Assembly: GCF_014982725.1 (NCBI RefSeq)
Contig: NZ_JADCJZ010000001.1
Span: 744,001-808,000 of the forward strand
Direction: 5' to 3'
DNA length: 64,000 nt
DNA from: Thermophilibacter gallinarum
GTDB taxonomy: Bacteria; Actinomycetota; Coriobacteriia; Coriobacteriales; Atopobiaceae
A program made the translations under genes and the position numbers. The notes under the pieces are model-generated. The model ran no database searches. It saw only the letters and a program-made list of their open reading frames with translations, and was not told the origin of the DNA. Of the stretch, positions 25,130 through 31,779 are shown in pieces; the first letter of the stretch is position 1; every line of letters starts with the position of its first letter.

Positions 25130-25258
25130 GTCCCGAAATCGGCGACGTTCCGCAGCCGCGGCGCCGGGCCGTCTAGGAGTCGGCGACGTTCCGCAGCCGC
25201 GGTCCGACTTCGTCTTGGAATTGGCGACCTTCCCCGGGAACCCCGCCGATTCCGGGAC
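25130..25258. repeat. 41-bp-period intergenic repeat array 2 (three direct, one inverted copy)
   Basis: Units start at 25130 (GTCCCGAAATCGGCGACG), 25171 (GTCTAGGAGTCGGCGACG) and 25212 (GTCTTGGAATTGGCGACC), exactly 41 bp apart. The first two also share TTCCGCAGCCGCGG. An inverted GATTCCGGGAC follows at 25248. The array fills the gap between xerD and the convergent lipoprotein gene. Confidence 0.85.
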
Positions 25259-25284
25259 GAGACCGGGTGCGGCCCCGCGCGGGG

Positions 25285-25905
25285 CTAGACGCCGGCCGCC
25301 GCGAGGGCGTCCGACCAGATGTCGCGGCTGATGGTGAGCCCCTCGCCGGGCATGTCGGCGGCCGCTATCTCCACGCCCGTCTCGGCGTCGACGAAGGCTG
25401 CCCTGAAGCCCCAGTCCTCCTGCCCGTCAAAGAGCTGCAGGTAGCCGCAGGCAACCATGATCATGTAGAGGTCGGCGGCGGCGTCGTTGTCGTCCGTGAA
25501 GCAGGGGCGCGCGGTGACGGTGATGGCCCGGAGGTCGTCGGACACCTCGACGGCGTCGGCGCAGTCCCGCGCAAGGAGCGACGCGGTCTCGTCCTCGAGC
25601 TCCTCCTCCCACTTCTCGACCTGCGCATCGAACTGCCCAGTCGTGAAGGTGAGAATGACGTCGTCGCCCTCGGCGGCGGCGTCCAGCGCGTCCTCGCTCG
25701 CGCCGTCGGCGTACTGCTCGAGGGCGTCGTCCTGCGAGAGGGCGCAGAGGTTGAGGAACGACGCGGGGAAGCGCACGGAGACGGTCTGGTCCGCGGGCGT
25801 GGGCTCGTGCTCGGCGGGTTCGGGGTCGGCCGCTCCGCCGGCGCAGCCGCAGAGGGCGGCGAGAAGGGCGCCGGAGAGCGCGAGCAGGGCGCGTCGGGTG
25901 AGCAT
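25285..25905 (-). CDS. Putative Tat-exported lipoprotein, paralogue of the gene at 28425-29075
   Basis: This 206-residue protein starts MLTRRALLALSGALLAALCGC, a twin-arginine-like signal ending in an LCGC lipobox, so it is probably exported and lipid-anchored. The mature part has no recognised domain. It shares blocks with the second lipoprotein at 28.4 kb: FPASFLN, AITVTARPCF and ACGYLQLFDGQEDW correspond to IPASYLA, VTVTARPSF and ACGFLQLIDPESDW. The RBS is TAGGAGGCC. It is divergent from the large TPR gene. Function unknown. Confidence 0.75.
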   Translation of the reverse strand: MLTRRALLALSGALLAALCGCAGGAADPEPAEHEPTPADQTVSVRFPASFLNLCALSQDDALEQYADGASEDALDAAAEGDDVILTFTTGQFDAQVEKWEEELEDETASLLARDCADAVEVSDDLRAITVTARPCFTDDNDAAADLYMIMVACGYLQLFDGQEDWGFRAAFVDAETGVEIAAADMPGEGLTISRDIWSDALAAAGV

Positions 25906-25995
25906 GAGGGGCCTCCTACGAGAGTTTGGGTTGCTGAAGCATAACAGCATGATGATAGAATCATACGAGTTCAGGGCGCGAGAGGGGAGGGCGGC

Positions 25996-28428
25996 ATGAA
26001 CCGCTCGAGTGACCGACCGATTCCGATGCTGGCGGGCGTGGTGCTGATCGTCGCCGGCGTTCTCTTCTTGGGGTATGCCTTCTTCCAGTACGCCTCCATC
26101 GGGGGCGACCCGTCCTATACCGGGGTGGGCTGGCGCGACACCTACGAGATGCGCGACACCGCCCGGGGGATGCTCCTGGGGCTTGCGCTCGTCGTGCTGG
26201 GGATCCTGGTCGTGGCGCTGCGGCTGCGCGACCGCCTGCGGGCGGCCCCGGCATCGCGGGAGGCCGAGAAGGACGTGGCGCCCGCCCCCGCTCCGGTGCC
26301 CGCGCCGGCGAGGCCCGCGCCCGCTCCGGCCCCGGCGCCGAAGCCCGCCCCCTCCCCAAAGCGCTCGGACGGCGGCATCTCCCCGCTCGACCAGGTGCTC
26401 CCGCGCTCGGACGACGCCCTCGCGACGCTGCGCTACTTCATTGTGGACGCCCCCGACCAGATGCTCGCCGACCAGTGCGAGCTCGTGCGGCGCACGGGGC
26501 TCGCGGACTGGACGGGCGAGCCGCGCTGCGGCGCCCGCAGGCTCGCGCGCAGCGGCCGCTGGTGGCTCGTGCCCGAGGGCGCGTTGCCGACGCCGGAGGA
26601 CGCGGACCGCGTCTGGGCCGTCGAGGCGGCCCTCAACTTCGGGCAGGACGCGGCCAGGATGGCCGAGCCGCCCGTCACGCTGGACGAGCGGCTGCGCGTT
26701 CTTCTCGCCGGCGTCTCCCACCTGGAGCCCGTGCGCCATCCGGGCAGCCGCTTCCTCGCCACCGTCACCGAGGGCACCGACCCCCGGGGCGAGTGGGCCG
26801 TGCGCGCGGCCTTTGCCGACGCCCTGGAGAACCTGCCGGTGCCCTTCCGCATGGTCGCGGACTTCAGGCTCAACGTCTCCGAGGGGCTGCTCGGGGTGAG
26901 GGCGGCCGTGCCCCGGCCGGCGGCCTTCTCCTTCGCGCCGGAGGCGGAGCGCGCCGCGCTCGCCCGTGCCTACGCGTATGACCTGGCGCTGCTTCTCTCC
27001 CGTACGGCGCTTGTCGCCTCGCCGGCGATTCGCCGCGTGGTCGTCAACTGCCACGTGGACGGGAGCGTGGACTGCGTCCTCTCCGCGGACCTCACGCGCT
27101 CCTCGCTCGAGCGCATGGCGGCCGCCCCGCGCGAGGGTGGTCTGCCCGAGCCCTCCGCCGAGCTACGCTATCGCCCCGCAGCGGACGGCTGGCTCGCCCC
27201 CGTTGCGCCGCTGCTGTCGTTCGTCGACGCCCAGCTGCGCCCGGCCGAGCGCTATCGCCCGGTGGAGCTCTCCGACGAGCCCTGCCCCGAGGCGGTCGTG
27301 CGCACCTGCGGGGCGCACCGGCGCTCCGAGCTCGGCATCGCGGAGAGCGTGGTGCGCCTTGACGCGTGGGAGCGCGTTGCGGACGACTTCGGCGGGCTCG
27401 GCGACACGACGGAGGACGCGGTGGCGGCCCTCTCCGAGCTGCGCGCGTCCGCCACGGACGCCTCGGTCGTCGAGGCCTGCGAGCGCACGACGCGCGCCCT
27501 GGTCGCCGGCGAGCTCGACGTGGAGGACACCGACGACCTCATCGAGTGCTTCGTCGGCGGATCGGCGCTCGAGCGCGCCGTGCGCCAGGCGGGGCCCCTC
27601 GTCCCCACGGCGGACGAGCAGGACCAGGAGGAGCTCTCGAGGGTCGCGAACCTGCTCGAGGACGCCCTCGCGCCCGTCGAGGCAGCCGGCGCCTATCGCG
27701 ACGACGAGCGGACGGCCCATCGCTACTTCCGCTCGATCCCCGAGCGCGTGACCTACAACCTCGACTGCGCCGACGGGCGCACCGTGCGGCTCGTCCCGGA
27801 CGCCTACTTCCTCGCACACCAGTACGCGGCGGTCCTCGAGCGCTGGCTCGCGCTCCCCGGCAGCCTCGACCGCGCGCTCGCCCATGCCGAGCGTGCCGCC
27901 GAGCTCGCGCCGTGCACGGTCGAGACGGCGCTCGCCCGCGCGGACTGCCTGCGCGAGATGGGGCGGACCGACGAGGCCCTGCGCGCGGTGTCCGGCGCCG
28001 CGGCGCGCTGCTCGACCGTCGACGGCCTCTCCCTCTGCCTCTACCGCCTCGCCGGCCTCACGTACGACCTCGGCATGGTGGAGACCTCCGTCGCCTGCTA
28101 CCGACGCTGCATCGAGCTGGGCCGTGCGCAGGCCGAGCCCGCCCGCCACGAGCTCGGGCTGCTCGCCCAGCACGAGCACGAGGCGCTGGCCGCGGCTCGC
28201 CTCGACCCGGCCAAGCTCACGGGCGAGCGCCTCACGCGCGCGCTCGAGGGGGCGGGTCTGCCCGCGGGTAACGTGGGGCCGCTCTCCGAGCGCCTGCGTG
28301 CGGCTGCGGCGGCGTGCACGGACGCCGGGATCTTCTCGGTGGCCCACCCGCTGCTCCAGGCGTACCTGCAGGCGGCCGATCGGCGCGATGACGCGCTCGC
28401 CGACGTGCTCGCGTCGCTGAGGGCCTAG
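25996..28428 (+). CDS. Membrane-anchored protein with C-terminal TPR-like region, function unknown
   Basis: This 810-residue protein has two N-terminal membrane helices (about residues 9-32 and 58-77), then a Pro/Ala linker (about 95-120). A large central region matches no family I recognise. A TPR-like helical region lies at about 625-720 (ALAHAERAAELAPCTVETALARADCLREMGR and following). The bulk is probably cytoplasmic. A TAGAAT -10 candidate at 25956 precedes it. Its end overlaps the convergent second lipoprotein gene by 4 bases. Being flanked by two paralogous lipoproteins suggests a shared envelope role, which is inference. Confidence 0.7.
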   Translation: MNRSSDRPIPMLAGVVLIVAGVLFLGYAFFQYASIGGDPSYTGVGWRDTYEMRDTARGMLLGLALVVLGILVVALRLRDRLRAAPASREAEKDVAPAPAPVPAPARPAPAPAPAPKPAPSPKRSDGGISPLDQVLPRSDDALATLRYFIVDAPDQMLADQCELVRRTGLADWTGEPRCGARRLARSGRWWLVPEGALPTPEDADRVWAVEAALNFGQDAARMAEPPVTLDERLRVLLAGVSHLEPVRHPGSRFLATVTEGTDPRGEWAVRAAFADALENLPVPFRMVADFRLNVSEGLLGVRAAVPRPAAFSFAPEAERAALARAYAYDLALLLSRTALVASPAIRRVVVNCHVDGSVDCVLSADLTRSSLERMAAAPREGGLPEPSAELRYRPAADGWLAPVAPLLSFVDAQLRPAERYRPVELSDEPCPEAVVRTCGAHRRSELGIAESVVRLDAWERVADDFGGLGDTTEDAVAALSELRASATDASVVEACERTTRALVAGELDVEDTDDLIECFVGGSALERAVRQAGPLVPTADEQDQEELSRVANLLEDALAPVEAAGAYRDDERTAHRYFRSIPERVTYNLDCADGRTVRLVPDAYFLAHQYAAVLERWLALPGSLDRALAHAERAAELAPCTVETALARADCLREMGRTDEALRAVSGAAARCSTVDGLSLCLYRLAGLTYDLGMVETSVACYRRCIELGRAQAEPARHELGLLAQHEHEALAAARLDPAKLTGERLTRALEGAGLPAGNVGPLSERLRAAAAACTDAGIFSVAHPLLQAYLQAADRRDDALADVLASLRA

Positions 28429-29075
28429 ACTCCCGCCGAGACGGCCTCGTCCCACCCCTCGCGGCTGTAGGAGAGCTCCTCGTCAGGCAGCGTGGTGCGC
28501 GCGACCTCCACGCCCGTCTCGGCGTCCACGAGGGCGACCTCGACGGCCCAGTCACCCTGCCAGTCGGACTCCGGATCGATGAGCTGCAGGAAGCCGCAGG
28601 CGGCGACGAGCTGGTAGAGGTCGGCGTCCGCATGGTCGGCGAAGGAGGGGCGCGCCGTGACGGTCACACCGTCGCGACCGTCCGTCACCTCGACGGAGAC
28701 GACGGCGTCGCTTGTCTCCAGCGCATCGAGGCTCTTCTCGAGTGTGTCCTCCCACATGGTGCGCAGCTGCCCGTACCAGTGGTCGGTGACGTAGAGCTCG
28801 AGCGAGCCGTCCTCGAGGACGCTCGTGCCGATGTCACCGTCGGAGTAGTCGTCGTAGCCCTGCGCCGCCTCGTCGGCCGTGTTCCCGGTGAATGCGAGGT
28901 AGGAGGCCGGGATGGTGACGCGCATCTGCACCGGCTGCGTCTGCGCGACGGGGTGTTCGACGACAGGGTCTTCGACGACGGGGTCGACCTCCCCCTCAGG
29001 CTCGTTAGCGGTGCAGCCGGGGAGCAGGGCGAGCAGCCCGGCGGACAGGGCGAGGAACTCACGGCGCGTCTGCAT
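28425..29075 (-). CDS. Putative Tat-exported lipoprotein, second paralogue
   Basis: This 216-residue protein has a better Tat signal than its paralogue: MQTRREFLALSAGLLALLPGC includes RREFL and an LPGC lipobox. A Val/Pro/Glu spacer (about residues 25-45) precedes the conserved domain shared with the protein at 25.3 kb. The two genes flank the 810-residue protein and both read on the minus strand, suggesting duplication. Function unknown. Confidence 0.75.
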   Translation of the reverse strand: MQTRREFLALSAGLLALLPGCTANEPEGEVDPVVEDPVVEHPVAQTQPVQMRVTIPASYLAFTGNTADEAAQGYDDYSDGDIGTSVLEDGSLELYVTDHWYGQLRTMWEDTLEKSLDALETSDAVVSVEVTDGRDGVTVTARPSFADHADADLYQLVAACGFLQLIDPESDWQGDWAVEVALVDAETGVEVARTTLPDEELSYSREGWDEAVSAGV

Positions 29076-29130
29076 GGAAACCCTCCCTCTTTCAGGTTGG
29101 GACCATGATAGCGCGCACGGCGTCGCGGCC

Positions 29131-29341
29131 GTCTCGAAATCGGCGACCTTCCGCAGCTTTGGTGTCGCGCCGTCTAGGAACCGGCGACGTTCCGCAGCGG
29201 CGGTGTCACGCCGTCCCGGAATCGGCGACCTTCCCCGGTAACCCCGCCGATTCCGGGACGCGTCCTTCTCGCCGGGCGAGAAGGTCGGCGATTCTGGGAC
29301 GACATCGCCGCGCGATCGCGGAACCCCGGCGATTCCGGGAC
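29131..29341. repeat. 41-bp-period intergenic repeat array 3 (three direct, three inverted copies)
   Basis: Direct units start at 29131 (GTCTCGAAATCGGCGACC), 29172 (GTCTAGGAACCGGCGACG) and 29213 (GTCCCGGAATCGGCGACC). Inverted units start at 29249 (GATTCCGGGAC), 29290 (GATTCTGGGAC) and 29331 (GATTCCGGGA). Every neighbouring pair on an arm is exactly 41 bp apart. The two central copies form a perfect 15-bp stem. CTTCTCGCC copies lie at 29265 and, inverted, at 29275. Confidence 0.88.
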
Positions 29342-29434
29342 GGGTGCCCCGGTGGGGCGCGGTGGGGGAGCCCTTCACGCCCGCGACACAAAACCTCAAG
29401 TCCCGCTTGTGTCCCGGACCGATCGGAGACCCAA

Positions 29435-29461
29435 CATCTGGGGGCCGTGCGCCCCAAGATG
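29435..29461 (+). repeat. Small hairpin upstream of mraZ
   Basis: CATCT-G-GGGGC pairs with GCCCC-A-AGATG around a 5-base loop, about 30 bases before the MraZ operator. It could be part of a terminator for minus-strand or upstream transcripts; no T-run. Confidence 0.4.
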
Positions 29462-29490
29462 ACCGTCCGCGCCCAGATTTCAACCGCAAG

Positions 29491-29524
29491 GTGTAGCAAA
29501 GTGTTTTTCTGTGTCGCAAAGTGT
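29491..29524 (+). promoter_or_regulatory. MraZ operator: four GTGT repeats at 10-bp spacing
   Basis: GTGT occurs at 29491, 29501, 29511 and 29521, and three of the four are preceded by CAAR (CAAG, CAAA, CAAA). MraZ binds direct repeats with one-helical-turn spacing upstream of its own operon; in Mollicutes the box is AAAGTGT-like. The array ends 12 bases before the TATAGT -10 box, so bound MraZ would cover the -35 region and repress the dcw operon. Confidence 0.8.
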
Positions 29525-29535
29525 GGCGAATGACG

Positions 29536-29541
29536 TATAGT
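29536..29541 (+). promoter_or_regulatory. -10 box (TATAGT) of the mraZ/dcw promoter
   Basis: TATAGT lies 50 bases before the mraZ start and just downstream of the MraZ operator; the -35 region overlaps the last operator repeats. Confidence 0.6.
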
Positions 29542-29591
29542 AGTCGCACGCTCCGTTCGGGGCCGGGTTCTCGTCCTGAGGGGAGGGTGAC

Positions 29592-30050
29592 ATGCTCGCT
29601 GGCTCGTATCCGATGTCCGTGGATGCCAAGGCGCGCGTCACCCTGCCGGCCGTCTTCCGCAAGCAGCTTGCGAGGGACGACAAGAGGACGATCTACCTCG
29701 TCCCCCTCAACGGCTGCGTGAACGGCTTCACCCCCGAGGGTTTCGAGGCGTACGTCGACGGGCTCTTCGAGTACGGCGACAACCACTTCGACCCCCGCAG
29801 CCGTGACGACGTTCGCCTGAAGACCGGCCTGTGGGCCCGTGCGGTGGAGGTCGACATCGACTCCGCCGGCCGCGTGGCCCTCGGCAAGCTCGACGCGGCC
29901 AAGCCCGGTACGCGCGAGAAGCTCGGTCTCACGGCCGACGTCACGGTGGTGGGCGCCGGGGACCACTTCGAGGTCTGGAACTCCGAGAAGTGGAACGCGA
30001 CGCAGGAGAGCCTCGAGGACGACCTCGACGCGCTTCTCTTCCACGACTAG
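29592..30050 (+). CDS. mraZ: Transcriptional regulator MraZ
   Basis: This 152-residue protein has two AbrB-like halves, each with the MraZ DxxxR motif: MSVDAKARVTLPAVFRK near the N-terminus and VDIDSAGRVALGKLD in the middle. It is a DNA-binding repressor of the division and cell-wall operon, and it heads that operon here. The RBS is GAGGGGAGGGTGAC before ATG 29592. Its likely operator is visible directly upstream. Confidence 0.95.
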   Translation: MLAGSYPMSVDAKARVTLPAVFRKQLARDDKRTIYLVPLNGCVNGFTPEGFEAYVDGLFEYGDNHFDPRSRDDVRLKTGLWARAVEVDIDSAGRVALGKLDAAKPGTREKLGLTADVTVVGAGDHFEVWNSEKWNATQESLEDDLDALLFHD

Positions 30051-30068
30051 CAGCAGGGGGTGGGGGTC

Positions 30069-31049
30069 TTGACAGCAGAATATCGGCACGTACCCGTGAT
30101 GCTCGCCGAGGTCCTCGCCGAGCTCGACCCCCAGGTGGGGGAGGTGGTGTGCGACTGCACCCTCGGCGGTGCGGGCCACACCGTGGAGCTGGCGAGGCGC
30201 GTGGCGCCGGACGGCCTGTCGATCGGCATCGACCAGGACGACATGGCGCTCGCGGCGGCGACCGAGCGCCTCGCGCGCGAGGTCCCGGAGGCGAGCACGC
30301 TTCTCCTCAAGGGCAACTTCGGGGACCTGGACGAGCTTCTCGTCCAGGCGGAGGTTCCCGGGGTCGACTGCTTCCTGTTCGACCTCGGCGTCTCGTCCCC
30401 CCAGCTTGACATCCCGGAGCGCGGCTTCTCGTACCACGAGGACGCCCCGCTCGACATGCGCATGAATTCGGGCAACCACACACAAACCGCAGCCGAGGTC
30501 GTGAACACCTACAACGAAGCAGACCTCGCCCGAATCCTCCGCGTCTACGGTGACGAGCGCCATGCGGCGCGCATCGCCCGCGGGATCGTCGAGCGCCGCT
30601 CGAAGGCGCCCATCGAGACGACGCTCCAGCTCGTGGACGTCATCAAGGCGGCGATTCCCGCCGCGGCGAGAAGGAGCGGCGGACACCCCGCACGTCGGAC
30701 GTTCCAGGCGCTGCGCATCGAGGTCAACCATGAGCTCGACGTGCTCGACCGGGGACTGAGGGCGGCCGTCCGCTGGGCGAACCCGGGTGGCAGGATCTGC
30801 GTGATCTCCTACCACTCGCTCGAGGACCGCATCGTGAAGCACGTCTTCTCGGAGCTCTCCCAGGGCTGCACCTGCCCGCCGGACCTCCCGGTCTGCGTGT
30901 GCGGTCACGTGCCGATAGTCAACGTCAGGACGAGGAAGCCCCTCGTCGCCTCAGACGAGGAGGTTGCGGCCAACCCCAGGTCGCGAAGCGCCCTCATGCG
31001 CGTGGCGGTCAGGCTCGACGCCTCCGCGGAGGGACCCAAGGTGTCGTAG
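30069..31049 (+). CDS. rsmH: 16S rRNA (cytosine(1402)-N(4))-methyltransferase
   Basis: This 326-residue methyltransferase modifies C1402 of 16S rRNA. The family start YRHVPVMLAEVL is followed by the SAM site CTLGGAGHTVEL, then GIDQDD and FLFDLGVSSPQLDIPERGFSY (abridged). A C-terminal Cys-rich segment (GCTCPPDLPVCVCG) is normal. I prefer TTG 30069, which has GGGGGTGGGGG upstream; a GTG at 30060 is also possible. It carries the rare codon pair AGA-AGG at 30669-30674, which creates a GGCGAGAAG motif. Confidence 0.93.
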   Translation: MTAEYRHVPVMLAEVLAELDPQVGEVVCDCTLGGAGHTVELARRVAPDGLSIGIDQDDMALAAATERLAREVPEASTLLLKGNFGDLDELLVQAEVPGVDCFLFDLGVSSPQLDIPERGFSYHEDAPLDMRMNSGNHTQTAAEVVNTYNEADLARILRVYGDERHAARIARGIVERRSKAPIETTLQLVDVIKAAIPAAARRSGGHPARRTFQALRIEVNHELDVLDRGLRAAVRWANPGGRICVISYHSLEDRIVKHVFSELSQGCTCPPDLPVCVCGHVPIVNVRTRKPLVASDEEVAANPRSRSALMRVAVRLDASAEGPKVS

Positions 31050-31270
31050 CCGGCGCGAGCCGTCTATGAGAGCGAGAGAAACGAAGCACAAACGCAGCAG
31101 CACGAACCCAAAACGCACCACCAACGCACCACCACGACGCACGAACGAACTCTAAACGAACTCTTAAGGTCGCTCTATTACACCTTGAGACTTACTATCA
31201 AGTAACCCTCAAGTTGCCAGCGTACCTGCACCATCTGAAGAACAATGCACGACCGGAACAGGGAATAGGC
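31050..31270 (+). other. rsmH-ftsL intergenic region with C/A-rich, G-poor segment
   Basis: From about 31075 to 31165 the plus strand is dominated by C and A (ACGAA, CCACCAACGCACCACC patterns) and poor in G, in sharp contrast to its surroundings. Such unstructured C-rich RNA can be a Rho-loading site. An AT-richer segment with TTGAGA follows (31184). No gene is apparent. Confidence 0.4.
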
Positions 31271-31768
31271 ATGAGGTACCAGGGATCAGCGGCATACAGC
31301 TACGACGCGGCGCAGCGGGAGCGCGAGCTCTCCCAGCGCGCATCGGCGCCCTCGTTCGAGGTCGTCACCGGCGGCGGGCTCGACGCGCAGGCGCGCGCCG
31401 GCGTGTCCCCGGTCTTCCTCGCCCGCCTCAAGGCGGCCCTGGCGGTCGCCGCGGTCCTCGTCGTGCTCGGCATGGCCCGCGTGGGCATCTCCGTCGCCAC
31501 GGTCTCGCTGCTCTCCGCAAACTCCGACCTCACCGCCCAGATTGAGGAGACCTCCTCGCTCAACGCCCAGTTGAAGGTGCAGCGCTCCGTCCTCTCGAGC
31601 AACGCCCGCATCTCCCGTATCGCGACCCAGAACTACGGCATGGTCCTCGCCGACAGCTACGTGACGCTCGACCTCACGCCCGCCGACGAGGAGGCCGGCG
31701 CGACGGGTGCAGATGGGGATGCTGCGCAGACGGCGGACAACGCCCCCGCTGACGCGAACGTGAAGTAG
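31271..31768 (+). CDS. ftsL: FtsL-like cell division protein
   Basis: This 165-residue protein lies at the usual ftsL position between rsmH and ftsI. A cytoplasmic N-terminal part of about 55 residues is followed by one membrane helix (about 58-80). A heptad-like extracytoplasmic segment comes next (LLSANSDLTAQIEETSSLNAQLK), then a variable acidic tail. Sequence identity in FtsL is low, so the call rests on topology and position. The ATG at 31271 is used; there is only a modest RBS (CAGGGAATAG). Confidence 0.72.
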   Translation: MRYQGSAAYSYDAAQRERELSQRASAPSFEVVTGGGLDAQARAGVSPVFLARLKAALAVAAVLVVLGMARVGISVATVSLLSANSDLTAQIEETSSLNAQLKVQRSVLSSNARISRIATQNYGMVLADSYVTLDLTPADEEAGATGADGDAAQTADNAPADANVK

Positions 31769-31779
31769 ACTTCTGTCCC

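Noticed and set aside
29131-29341. CRISPR array reading of the regularly spaced repeats
   Set aside because: Copies occur in both orientations, the intervening sequence is partly conserved between units, the repeats are short and variable, and there are no cas genes in the window.
31214-31270. Upstream TTG start for ftsL
   Set aside because: It would add 19 residues with no RBS and no FtsL-like feature; the ATG at 31271 is more plausible.
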